Assembly: GCF_002240565.1 (NCBI RefSeq)
Contig: NZ_MZMO01000001.1
Location: forward strand, 496,001-560,000
DNA: 64,000 nucleotides
Source of the DNA: Clavibacter michiganensis subsp. insidiosus
GTDB taxonomy: Bacteria; Actinomycetota; Actinomycetes; Actinomycetales; Microbacteriaceae
Reading direction: 5' to 3'
Part shown: piece by piece, positions 23,237 to 31,422 of the stretch
Position numbering within the stretch: the stretch's first letter is position 1
Layout of the letters: every line of letters begins with the position of its first letter
The notes under the pieces: generated by a model
Told to the model about the DNA's origin: nothing
The model's database searches: none
Seen by the model: only the letters and a program-made list of their open reading frames with translations
Made by a program: the position numbers and the translations under genes

Positions 23237-24556
23237 TCAGCCCGCCGCGTCGAGCCGCGCCGTCGCATGCGGCGTCGTGGCGACGGCCGCGTTCCGCAGC
23301 GACTCCGTGCCCGCGTCGAGGTAGCCGTACGTCTTCTCGTGCGCGGCGAACTCGGCGGCGCGCTGGGCCGGATCGCGGATGGTCGTCCAGGCGCGCGAGT
23401 CCGGGTCGTCGTTCCACCTCGAATGCAGGACGGGCGCGTGCGTGGTGACGGGCAGGAGGCCGTGCGCGGGATCCCCGTCGACGGAGATGACCGTGGCGCC
23501 GAAGCCGGGGGCGCGCGGATCCTGCCGTGAGAGCCGACCCCACTCGGCCTCGTCGTCGTCCGCGGCCTCGCCCGCGTAGACGTGGCGGGCGTGCAGCTGG
23601 CGCGCGTCGGCGATGCCGTCCTCGACGCCGGCCGAGCCGAGCATGACGAACGAGTCGACGCCGAGGTCGCGCACGGCGAGGGCGTCGGCGGCCATGGTGG
23701 ATCCGTACGAGTGCGCGATGACGTTCACGCTCGCGGGGTCGCCGCCGTGCCGGGCCGCCTGCAGTCCCTGGATCTCGCTCGCGAGCAGCGGGGCGCCGCG
23801 CTCCGCGTAGTCGCCGAGCGTCGCGTCGACGCCGGGCGGCGGGGTGCGGTAGCCGATCCACGCGACCACGGCGTGCGCGGCCGGGGCGCCGACGGCGGCC
23901 TGCGCGTCGAACACGTTCTGCGCGGTCTCGGTCCAGAGCTGCATGTCGTCGGTGTACGTGCCCATGCCCGGCACCGTGAAGGTGACCTGGCGGGCGGTGT
24001 CGAGGTCGCCGACCGCGATGGCGGCGAGCGGCGAATCCCGGTGGCTCAGCGACACGAGCCAGCGCCGCGGCTCGGCGTGCCCGCCCGCGGCCGGACGGGC
24101 CGCGGGCTTGAGCGCGTGGCGGATCGCGGTGAGCGCGGTGAGGCGGTTCCGCGCGTCGGCGTCCTCCGGGTGGGTGGCGACGGCCTCCCGCTCCGTGCGC
24201 AGCTCGGCGCGCAGCTGGCGCCGGTTGGCGGCGTCGCGCGAGGCGTAGTCGACCCCGTCGAGGTTGCCGACGAGCGCGGGCGAATTCCGGATGAGCGCGC
24301 GCTGGTGCTTCCGGTCCTTCGCCGCCCACCAGGACACGACGCGCTGCGGCGACGCGTCCATCACCTGCAGCTCGAGGGCCGGGTGCGCCCGGATCATCCG
24401 CTGCGCCTGCACCTCGGTGAGGGCGGCGTAGCGGTCGATCTGCGCGAAGCCCCCCTCGACGCCGGATCCGGGCGGAGCCGACAGGACCACGAGGCCGACG
24501 AGCACGGCGGCGAGGGCGAGCGCGGTCTCGCGCCGCCGGTGGGCTCGGGTCACCAC
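23237..24556 (-). CDS. secreted or membrane-anchored alpha/beta hydrolase (DUF1023 type)
   Basis: A 439-residue protein with an N-terminal hydrophobic helix after ARG-rich residues, so exported or anchored. About 150 helical residues (WWAAKDRKHQRALIRNSPALVGNLDGV) precede the hydrolase domain. That helical segment and the domain carrying NVIAHSYGSTMAADAL with the nucleophile Ser match DUF1023, an actinobacterial alpha/beta hydrolase family of unknown substrate. The catalytic His is probably in the last 60 residues. It stands alone, converging on the GT9 gene. Confidence 0.8.
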   Translation of the reverse strand: MVTRAHRRRETALALAAVLVGLVVLSAPPGSGVEGGFAQIDRYAALTEVQAQRMIRAHPALELQVMDASPQRVVSWWAAKDRKHQRALIRNSPALVGNLDGVDYASRDAANRRQLRAELRTEREAVATHPEDADARNRLTALTAIRHALKPAARPAAGGHAEPRRWLVSLSHRDSPLAAIAVGDLDTARQVTFTVPGMGTYTDDMQLWTETAQNVFDAQAAVGAPAAHAVVAWIGYRTPPPGVDATLGDYAERGAPLLASEIQGLQAARHGGDPASVNVIAHSYGSTMAADALAVRDLGVDSFVMLGSAGVEDGIADARQLHARHVYAGEAADDDEAEWGRLSRQDPRAPGFGATVISVDGDPAHGLLPVTTHAPVLHSRWNDDPDSRAWTTIRDPAQRAAEFAAHEKTYGYLDAGTESLRNAAVATTPHATARLDAAG

Positions 24557-24680
24557 CGCCTCCTCATCGTGCGCGCCGCCGTCGGGTCGGACGGGCGCAG
24601 GTCAGAGCGTAAGCGGCGCTCACTTCGTGGCACCCATGCGCCGGCTGGGCGGCGACTGTGCGCCGCCCGGACGCGCGGGA

Positions 24681-26081
24681 TCAGCCCCGCCGGAGGGCGA
24701 GCGCGTCGCGGAGGGCGGTGGCGGAGGCGGCCGAGCTGTCGATCCGCCAGTCGGCCTCCTTCTGGAAGTCGAACCACACGAAGCCGAGCACGTCGGGCTG
24801 GGCCTGCAGGTACGCGACGAGGTCCTTGTCCCACGCGGCCTTGGATCCGCCCGTCTCGCTCGAGGCGACCTCGCCGATGACGAGCGGCTTGCCCGGCGCG
24901 ACGGCACGGAGCTGCGCGATGCCGGGGCCGAAGAGGTCGGCAGGCGCGGTCCAGCGCTGGCCGGCGACGGCGCCCCAGTTGTAGCCGTCGAGGGCGACGA
25001 CGTCGACCTGGTCGGCGCCGGGGTAGAGGGAGGCGAGGTCGGTGGATCCCGGGTACGGCACGTTCGGGCTCCACACCCACTTCACGTTCGTGGCGCCCTG
25101 CGCGACCACGAGGTCGTGCACGTGCTTCCACGCCTGGACGTAGGAGCCGGATGCGTTGCCGTTGACGCCGTCCGACCACGGGTACCAGTTGCCGTTCATC
25201 TCGTGTCCGTAGCGGAGGTAGACGGTCTTGCCGTACTTCGCGAGGTCGGCGCCCCACGAGCGGATGTAGGAGTCCTGGTCGCCCGCGATGATGCGCGCGT
25301 TCGTGTACGCGGCCTGGTCGACGCCGGCGCCGCCCTGCCACGGCTCCCACGTGATGAGGCTGTCGGCACCGCGCGCGGCGACGCTCTGGATCCCGGCGAT
25401 GGGCGCCGGGTGCGTGAAGTCGACGTGGCTCATCACGATGGACGGGCTCTCGCCGAGGGTCGCCGACGCGGCGTCGAGCTCGCCGTTGGCCGTGGGGCCG
25501 CCGGGGGTCGAGAGGCCGAGGCGCAGGCGGGCGGAGCTGATGGCGGGGGCGGTGGATGCGGTGGATCCGGCCGTGCTCCCCGGCGCGGTGGTCGCGGGCG
25601 CGGTGCTCGTGCTCGTGGGAGCCGACGCCGTCGCGGGCGTCGGCGCGGGAGTCGTGGTGGGTGCTGGTGCCGATGCGGCGGAGCGCGCGGACGAGTTCGA
25701 CCTCGTCGGCGTGACGGTGAAGACGGCCGCGGCCGAGCGGGTGCCGGCCGTCGCGGCGATCCGGATGGTGGAGAGCGAGGTGCGGGGGATCGTGATCTTC
25801 GACGTGAAGCGGCCGGTGGCGGTGGTCGTGATGCGCTTCGTGGTCGACCCGACGGCGACGACCGCGGCCTTCTTGGCGGGGAAGTCGGTGCCGGTGACGG
25901 TGACAGGCGTGCCGACCGGGCCGGAGGCGACGGAGAGCACGATCGCGGCGGGCGCCGAGGGCACGGCCTGCGTCGAGGCGGCGCGGGCGGCGGTCGCGGG
26001 AGCGACGAGCACCGTGGCCGTCACGACCGCGGGTGCGACGGCGGTGACGACGGCGCACTTCAGGCGGCGGCGAGTGGGCAT
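24681..26081 (-). CDS. secreted GH26 mannanase-like glycosidase with IPT/TIG-like domain
   Basis: A 466-residue secreted protein: signal peptide (1-35), an immunoglobulin-like IPT/TIG-type domain (about 45-125, VLSVASGPVGTPVTVTGTDF), a long Ala/Pro/Ser/Thr linker (126-178) and a GH26-type catalytic domain. LRYGHEMNGNWYPW contains the likely acid/base Glu and PLVIGEVASSETGG the nucleophile Glu. GGAAGG lies before the ATG. GH26 enzymes hydrolyse beta-mannans and some other beta-glycans; plant cell-wall mannan is the obvious target. The next gene upstream is a paralogue without the Ig domain. Confidence 0.87.
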   Translation of the reverse strand: MPTRRRLKCAVVTAVAPAVVTATVLVAPATAARAASTQAVPSAPAAIVLSVASGPVGTPVTVTGTDFPAKKAAVVAVGSTTKRITTTATGRFTSKITIPRTSLSTIRIAATAGTRSAAAVFTVTPTRSNSSARSAASAPAPTTTPAPTPATASAPTSTSTAPATTAPGSTAGSTASTAPAISSARLRLGLSTPGGPTANGELDAASATLGESPSIVMSHVDFTHPAPIAGIQSVAARGADSLITWEPWQGGAGVDQAAYTNARIIAGDQDSYIRSWGADLAKYGKTVYLRYGHEMNGNWYPWSDGVNGNASGSYVQAWKHVHDLVVAQGATNVKWVWSPNVPYPGSTDLASLYPGADQVDVVALDGYNWGAVAGQRWTAPADLFGPGIAQLRAVAPGKPLVIGEVASSETGGSKAAWDKDLVAYLQAQPDVLGFVWFDFQKEADWRIDSSAASATALRDALALRRG

Positions 26082-26191
26082 GGCGATAGGGTCCTTCCCC
26101 CGATGGATGCATGCGAGCGTATGTACTTCGGCGCCCTCCGTCCACCGGATGTCCGCCGAGCGACGGGATCCGGTGAAGGGGGCGGAGCGGA

Positions 26192-27202
26192 TCAGACCCG
26201 GCGGGCGGCGAGCGCGTCGCGGATGGCCGTGGCCGAGGACGCGGAGCTGCCGATGCGCCAGTCCGCCTCCTTGTCCATGTCGAACCAGACGAAGGCGACG
26301 ACGTCGGGCTGGGCCTGCAGGAACGCGACCAGGTCGGTGTCCCAGGCGGCCTTGGATCCGCCCACCTCGGACGACGCGGTCTCCGCGATGATGATCGGCT
26401 TGCCGGCCGCGACGGCGCGCAGCCGCTCGAGCCCGAAGCCGAACAGGTCGCTCGGCGCGGTCCAGTGCTGGCCGGCGACGGAGCCCCAGTTGTAGCCGTC
26501 GAGCCCGACGACGTCGACGTAGCCGGCGCCCGGGTAGAGGCCGGCGAGCAGCGTGGATCCGGTGTACGGCACGTTCGGCGTCCACACCCACCGGACGTTG
26601 GTCGCGCCCTGGGCGACGACGACGTCGTGCACGTGACGCCAGGCGGCGGCGTAGGAGCCCGGCGCGTTGCCGTTGACCCCGTCGGCCCACGGGTACCAGT
26701 CGCCGTTCATCTCGTGCGCGTAGCGGAGGGAGACGGGACCGCCCCAGGCGGCCAGCTCGGATCCCCATTGGCGCAGGTAGTCGTCGTGGTCGCCCGCGAG
26801 GATGCTCGCGTTCGAGAAGCCGGACTGGTCGACGCCGGCCCCGGCCTTCCACGGCTCCCAGGTGAGGAGGCTCTCGGCGCCGCGGGCGCGGACCTGGTCG
26901 AGGGCCTGGATGGGCGGCGCCTGCGTGAAGTCGGCGTAGGAGAGCACGATGCTCGGGTCCTCGCCGACCTGCTGGGCGACGGCGTCGAGCTCGCCGCCGG
27001 CGGTGGGACCGCCGGGGGTCGCGACGCCGAATCGGAGCCGGGCGTCGGAGACGGTCGGAGCGGCGCTCGCGACGGTGGGGGCCGGGCCGGTGGCGGCGCT
27101 GGCGGCGGTGGCCGGGGATGCTGCGGTGAGGATCCCGGCGGTGAGGGCGAGACCCAGGAAGAGGGTGGTCGCGGTGCGGATGGTGCGGGGGTCGTGCTTC
27201 AT
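26192..27202 (-). CDS. secreted GH26 mannanase-like glycosidase
   Basis: A 336-residue secreted paralogue of the neighbouring GH26 protein. Signal peptide at about 1-38; the catalytic domain shows LRYAHEMNGDWYPWADGVNG and KPIIIAETASSEVGGSKAAW with the two expected Glu residues. The ATG opening MKHDPRT is preferred over a TTG nine bases upstream. It lies 110 bases upstream of its partner on the same strand; both could be induced together in plant tissue. Confidence 0.87.
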   Translation of the reverse strand: MKHDPRTIRTATTLFLGLALTAGILTAASPATAASAATGPAPTVASAAPTVSDARLRFGVATPGGPTAGGELDAVAQQVGEDPSIVLSYADFTQAPPIQALDQVRARGAESLLTWEPWKAGAGVDQSGFSNASILAGDHDDYLRQWGSELAAWGGPVSLRYAHEMNGDWYPWADGVNGNAPGSYAAAWRHVHDVVVAQGATNVRWVWTPNVPYTGSTLLAGLYPGAGYVDVVGLDGYNWGSVAGQHWTAPSDLFGFGLERLRAVAAGKPIIIAETASSEVGGSKAAWDTDLVAFLQAQPDVVAFVWFDMDKEADWRIGSSASSATAIRDALAARRV

Positions 27203-27398
27203 GGTGTCCAATTTTCTGCGGATGTCCGCTCCCTGGAAGCTATCCGGCGCTCCTCGGGCGTCCCCGCCCGATGTCCGGTCACGGCCGGACGGTCAGGCGA
27301 TGGTCGGGTGCGGATCCGCGTGGTGCTTGGGGCGGATCACGCGGCGGACGCGGCGAGCCGGTTACGGTGCCGAGATCCCCCGGACGACGGAAGACGCG

Positions 27399-27830
27399 AT
27401 GAGCTACCACGAGCACGAGTACGAGCACGCCCTCGACCAGCCGCCGCGCTCACGACGGCTCGGGTCGCGTCGCGGTCCCGGCCGGACGCGGCCCCGGACG
27501 CCACCCGGGTCCGGTGACCGCGTCGCGGCGGTGATCCTGCTCGGTGTCGAGGGGATCGTCGCGTGCGGGGCGTACCTGCAGGTCCTCCTCACCGGCATGT
27601 CCTTCGACCGATGCGCTGATCCTGCCCTCAGCTGCGACTACGCCCTCGGGGACGCGATCATCACGACCGCGCTGGTCGCGGTGCCGGCCGTGGCGGGGCT
27701 CTCCGTGGTCGCCGTCGTCCTCCGCGCCGTGTTCGCGCGCTCCGCGTGGTGGGTGCCGCTCGCCGGGTGCGTCGCCCTGATCGCGGTCGCATACGGCACC
27801 GGGTGTCTCATGGACCTCGCCGCCCGGTGA
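27399..27830 (+). CDS. small membrane protein with Cys-CDY loop (paralogue 1)
   Basis: A 143-residue protein with a 45-residue hydrophilic Arg/Pro-rich start and three hydrophobic segments. The loop after the first helix contains FDRCADPALSCDYALGD; two Cys bracket an acidic turn. The same plan (helix, C...CD(Y/F) loop, two further helices) occurs in the genes at 28590 and 30235. No family name is known to me and no function is proposed. It is divergent from the GH26 gene. Confidence 0.65.
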   Translation: MSYHEHEYEHALDQPPRSRRLGSRRGPGRTRPRTPPGSGDRVAAVILLGVEGIVACGAYLQVLLTGMSFDRCADPALSCDYALGDAIITTALVAVPAVAGLSVVAVVLRAVFARSAWWVPLAGCVALIAVAYGTGCLMDLAAR

Positions 27831-27883
27831 GGCGGGTCCCGCCGACGTGGGAACGCGGGATGAATCCGACCCGAGGAGCGCGC

Positions 27884-28495
27884 ATGACCACGTACCCGTA
27901 CGAGTCGCAGTGGGGCAACCTCGCCTGCAACGCGCCGCTCATCGAGCGCGGCGAGAGCCCGGCCGGGTTCTTCGACTGGCGCACGGAGGGCTACCCGTCG
28001 GAGGCCGACTACCTGTTCTGGTCGCGGCACGTATGCGGGCTCGCGGGGCTGTGCTCGGTGCTGAAGGCGTGGATCCCGGCGGCCGTCGCGCTGCCGATGC
28101 ACGAGCTGATCACGCGGGCCGTCGCGCGCGGTGCCCTCACCCGCGACGGCGACGACGTCGGCGGGCTGTACTACCGGCCGTTCGCGGAGTGGGTGCGCGA
28201 CGACTTCGGGATCGAGGCGGTCGTGCACCCGCGGAGCGCCGTGCCCGAGCTGCTCGCCGAGGTGGGCGAGGGGCGGGTGGTGCTCGCGTCGGTGTCGTCG
28301 GAGATCCGGTACCCGGAGCGGCCGGCGACCCGGCGCGGCGGGCACCTCGTGCTGGTGCACGCGTTCGACGGGGAGACGGCGACGTTCCACAACCCGTCGG
28401 GCGTGGGAACCACGGCGTCGGATGCGCGGCTCGGGGTCGCGGAGTTCGCGCGGTTCTCCGCGGAGCGCGGGGTGACGCTGGTGCGGCCGGGCTGA
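27884..28495 (+). CDS. C39-like papain-fold peptidase
   Basis: A 203-residue protein resembling the C39-like (Peptidase_C39_2) papain-fold family. HVCGLAGLCSVLKAW carries the probable nucleophile Cys, GGHLVLVHAFDG the catalytic His, and FHNPSGV the Asn/Asp position. GAGGAG lies six bases before the ATG. No signal peptide is visible, so it appears cytoplasmic. It follows the small membrane protein gene after 53 bases. Substrate unknown. Confidence 0.7.
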   Translation: MTTYPYESQWGNLACNAPLIERGESPAGFFDWRTEGYPSEADYLFWSRHVCGLAGLCSVLKAWIPAAVALPMHELITRAVARGALTRDGDDVGGLYYRPFAEWVRDDFGIEAVVHPRSAVPELLAEVGEGRVVLASVSSEIRYPERPATRRGGHLVLVHAFDGETATFHNPSGVGTTASDARLGVAEFARFSAERGVTLVRPG

Positions 28496-28589
28496 GGCGG
28501 GGGCGCAAGGCCCTTCCGCGGCGGGCGGGGCCGTCGATAGCGTCGGGGGATCGACGGGCCCAGCGTGCGCCCGGGCGCAGGGGGATCCG

Positions 28590-28967
28590 ATGAGCGACCA
28601 GCAGACCGCGCACCGCCCGAGCGCCGCAGGGCCCGTGCCGACGAGGCCGCCGTACGACGCACGGCTCGCCACCGTCCTGCTCGTGGTCGAGTGGCTGCTC
28701 GGCTTCGCGGGGCTCGTCGCCATGGTGCTCGTGGGCTGGCTGCCGGACCGCTGCGGGGTCTCGGGCGCCTGCGACTTCGCCCTCGAGACGGACGCCTCGC
28801 GACTCTGGGTCGTCGGGACCATCGCGGTCCTCGTGCTGTCGACCGTCGCCACCGTCGTCTGCCGCACCCGACGCCTGCCGGCAACGTGGGCGCCGGTCGC
28901 GGGCATCGCGCTCATCCTCGCGATCAACGTCGCGGTGCAGATCATGACCGGCATCGCTCTCCGCTGA
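28590..28967 (+). CDS. small membrane protein with Cys-CDF loop (paralogue 2)
   Basis: A 125-residue protein with three hydrophobic helices and the loop PDRCGVSGACDFALETD between the first two. It matches the layout of its paralogues at 27399 and 30235. Its stop is followed at once by a strong terminator hairpin almost identical to the one after the 30235 paralogue. Confidence 0.65.
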   Translation: MSDQQTAHRPSAAGPVPTRPPYDARLATVLLVVEWLLGFAGLVAMVLVGWLPDRCGVSGACDFALETDASRLWVVGTIAVLVLSTVATVVCRTRRLPATWAPVAGIALILAINVAVQIMTGIALR

Positions 28968-28983
28968 TCCTCGAGACGACACG

Positions 28984-29015
28984 AGCCCGGCCCCCGCGAG
29001 ATGCGGGGCCGGGCT
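28984..29015 (+). terminator. terminator hairpin (AGCCCGGCCCC family)
   Basis: AGCCCGGCCCC (28984-28994) pairs with GGGGCCGGGCT (29005-29015), and a CGC/GCG extension pairs if one C is bulged out. The core recurs at 30596-30638. Confidence 0.75.
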
Positions 29016-29339
29016 ACTGCTTTCGGTCGAGGGCTCGCGTCGATGAAGGTCTCCGCGCGACGTCGCGTCTACGTGATCGCTTCGCGCGCCGCGGGTGTCA
29101 GTCAATATCAGCTTCGCGAGCCAAACGCAACAATTGTTAATTCTGTTAGCAGGGAAATCCGACCGGTCGATATCTTTGTCTCGGATGTAGCTTCTTGAGG
29201 GGGCGATTGCGGCCACGCGCCGTTGGTCTCTCGGTGGCCCAGGCGAATCAGAATGCCTGTGTTGTCAATGGAGGTCGACGCGGCATCGGTGTCCCTGTGG
29301 GTGTCACTAATTTAAATGCACACGACGAGGGGTGGGTGA
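29016..29339. other. AT-richer stretch without a convincing gene
   Basis: GC drops clearly here compared with both sides and stays lower through the cutinase gene. Short open frames exist but look noncoding. The last bases contain TCACTAATTTAAATGC and GAGGGG before the cutinase start, so the cutinase promoter probably lies here. Confidence 0.5.
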
Positions 29340-30158
29340 ATGACTTTCACAACGAGCATCGCGAGACGGTCCTCGCGGAGAACTACAGGTCTTTTCTCGA
29401 TTGTTTGTGTCGTAGGGGTTCTGGCATTGTCGGGATCATCTCCCGCGCTCGCCAGTGAGTCGGATCAGCGATGCGGTGAGGCGACTCTGATTGCAGTCCG
29501 TGGTTCGTACGACGGTCAAGCCGGTAGCGGGACCGGGGCGACTCAGTATGTATATGCTCACGGCACGGGAGGGCAAGGCGACATGATGGCGGAGTTGATA
29601 AGGGCTTTCGCTGTCGAACAAAACATCCCTGTGTACGTCGAGGCGCTCAGGTATCCGGCGGTCATCTATCCGGATCTGACAAATGATGGATATGTGGAGA
29701 GTGAAAGAGATGGCGTCATAGCCCTCCGCGGTGAGATTAACTCATTGGCTTCGGACTGTCCTTACATGACCATTCAGTTGGCTGGATACTCGCAAGGTGC
29801 TCATCTTATCGGGGACGTATTGTCTGATCGCACTCAGCTCTCCGAAGTGGCGAGGCAGCATCTAGGCGGCGTCGTTCTCTTCGGGGATCCGGCTTATAGG
29901 GCTGGGGAACCGTGGGATGACTCGGCGAACGGTGGTGGCAACGGGCGCTTCGCAAGAGGAAAAGGCGAGCTGAATGCCTGGGACAGGACTTCCACGACTA
30001 GCGCCACGCCAGTGACGATGATCCATTCCTGGTGCGTCGCCGATGACTTGTTCTGTCAGTCAGGGACCTCGGCAAGCGCTCATCAGTCGTACGGGAACGC
30101 CTCGACGCAATTGGATGCTTTTGAGTTCCTTCGCAGCTTCTTGACCACTGCAGATTAG
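29340..30158 (+). CDS. secreted cutinase-family serine esterase
   Basis: A 272-residue exported protein with a signal peptide (about 1-38, ending SPALAS). The cutinase/acetylxylan-esterase fold is shown by CGEATLIAVRGSYD, LAGYSQGAHL with the nucleophile Ser, and the late CVADDLFC (Asp) and AHQSYG (His). Paired Cys residues are as in the family. It would hydrolyse cutin, suberin or acyl esters outside the cell. Base composition and codon use (more A/T-ending codons) differ strongly from neighbours, suggesting transfer. It is followed by a small membrane paralogue and a terminator. Confidence 0.9.
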   Translation: MTFTTSIARRSSRRTTGLFSIVCVVGVLALSGSSPALASESDQRCGEATLIAVRGSYDGQAGSGTGATQYVYAHGTGGQGDMMAELIRAFAVEQNIPVYVEALRYPAVIYPDLTNDGYVESERDGVIALRGEINSLASDCPYMTIQLAGYSQGAHLIGDVLSDRTQLSEVARQHLGGVVLFGDPAYRAGEPWDDSANGGGNGRFARGKGELNAWDRTSTTSATPVTMIHSWCVADDLFCQSGTSASAHQSYGNASTQLDAFEFLRSFLTTAD

Positions 30159-30234
30159 TGCTGGATCTCCGAGGGTCATGTGGCGCGAACCAAGGGTGCG
30201 ACAGCCTGGTGGAACCATAACGAAGGATTTACCG

Positions 30235-30585
30235 ATGATGACATTCAGTAATGCAACGGCGCGCGCGCGGCCGTACGGGTCGACTGTCCTGCTGCTCGTC
30301 GTGGAACTCGTTCTTGCAGCGATCGCCTACATCAACAACATCGCTTTCAGCGGACTGCTCGGTGCCTGTGGGTACAACGATCCAAATTGTGATTACGGGC
30401 TAGCGGACTTCGGATACCGGTTGGGTGCATTCGGCATTCCCTCGGTTGCCGTGCTCAGCACGGTGGTGACGGTCGTCTTCATCGCTCGACGACAGCCCAT
30501 GCGGAGTATCCCGATCGCGGGTATGGCCCTCACCATCGGTGTGGCCGTCACCGCGCTTGTGATAACGGGTGTGTCCATCGGTTGA
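30235..30585 (+). CDS. small membrane protein with Cys-CDY loop (paralogue 3)
   Basis: A 116-residue protein starting at the first of two adjacent ATGs, behind GAAGGA. Three hydrophobic helices and the loop GACGYNDPNCDYGLAD match paralogues 1 and 2. It lies 76 bases after the cutinase gene and its composition is intermediate between that gene and the chromosome average. Function unknown; it may simply be an older resident paralogue next to the insertion point. Confidence 0.65.
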   Translation: MMTFSNATARARPYGSTVLLLVVELVLAAIAYINNIAFSGLLGACGYNDPNCDYGLADFGYRLGAFGIPSVAVLSTVVTVVFIARRQPMRSIPIAGMALTIGVAVTALVITGVSIG

Positions 30586-30595
30586 GCGTCGACAC

Positions 30596-30638
30596 GAGAC
30601 GAGCCCGGCCCCGCGCGATGCGGGGCCGGGCTCGTCTC
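30596..30638. terminator. bidirectional terminator hairpin
   Basis: A perfect 19-bp stem (30596-30614 with 30620-30638) around a GCGAT loop separates convergent genes. Its core is nearly the same as the hairpin at 28984. Confidence 0.85.
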
Positions 30639-30667
30639 ATGCGTGCTGTGCGCGGATCAGCCGCCGA

Positions 30668-31372
30668 TCACGGCCAGCTGTCCTCGAGCTCGTGGGTGAT
30701 GACGAGCTCGCGGATCTCGCAGCCGCGCGGCTGGCCGAGGATGAACATCACCGAGTCGGCGACGGCGGCCGGGTCGTTGAGGTTCGCGTCGGAGCCGGGC
30801 TTGTACTTCGGGTCGCGGTCGTCGAAGAAGTGCGTCTTCATGCCGGAGGGGATGAGCGTGGTCACGCCGACCTCGCCCTTCGTCTCGGCGGCGAGGGCGC
30901 GCGTGAAGCCGAGCACGCCGAACTTGGAGGCGCAGTAGGCGGTCGCGTCGGAGACGGCCTTGATGGCGAGCGACGACGCGACGGTGACGACGCGGCCGTG
31001 CGACTCGGTGAGGAACGGCAGCGCCGCGCGGACGACGGCGACCGTGCCCATCAGGTTCACGCCGATGACCTTCTCCCACTCGGTGGGGGCGACGTCGACG
31101 AGGCGGCCGCAGCGGTCGATGCCCGCCGCGGTGACGACGGCGTCGAGGCCGCCGTGCGCCTGGGCGATCTCGGTGACGAGCGCCTCGGTGGCGCGGGTGT
31201 CGGAGACGTCGATGCGGTGCGCCTCCATGCCGGTGACGCTCGACGTGTCGAGGTCGAGCACGATGGGCTCGCCGCCGACCGCGAGGACCGCCTGCGCGAC
31301 CGCGGCGCCGAGCCCGGACGCGCCTCCGGTGATGAGGACGCGGCCGGTGCTGGGGCGGGGGGAGTCGGTCAT
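30668..31372 (-). CDS. SDR-family oxidoreductase of heptose operon
   Basis: A 234-residue classical short-chain dehydrogenase: ITGGASGLGAAVAQ for the dinucleotide, a D-x-D segment after strand two, and the active-site Ser in VASSLAIK with YCASK (Tyr and Lys). It is the last gene of the heptose operon, 50 bases after HldE. It is not an extended-SDR HldD epimerase: it is too short and has classical motifs. It may oxidise or reduce a sugar or precursor in the pathway; the substrate is unknown. Confidence 0.8.
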   Translation of the reverse strand: MTDSPRPSTGRVLITGGASGLGAAVAQAVLAVGGEPIVLDLDTSSVTGMEAHRIDVSDTRATEALVTEIAQAHGGLDAVVTAAGIDRCGRLVDVAPTEWEKVIGVNLMGTVAVVRAALPFLTESHGRVVTVASSLAIKAVSDATAYCASKFGVLGFTRALAAETKGEVGVTTLIPSGMKTHFFDDRDPKYKPGSDANLNDPAAVADSVMFILGQPRGCEIRELVITHELEDSWP

Positions 31373-31422
31373 GGGTGTTCCTTCCGTGGAGCGGTGGTTC
31401 GGGAGTGGTGCGGATCGGGGGC

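Noticed and set aside
29001..29198. Small open frame in the low-GC stretch upstream of the cutinase gene
   Set aside because: It has no ribosome site, no protein-like pattern, and simply reflects the local composition.
30668..31372. SDR gene as the HldD epimerase of the heptose pathway
   Set aside because: It has the length and active-site layout of a classical SDR, not of an extended nucleotide-sugar epimerase.
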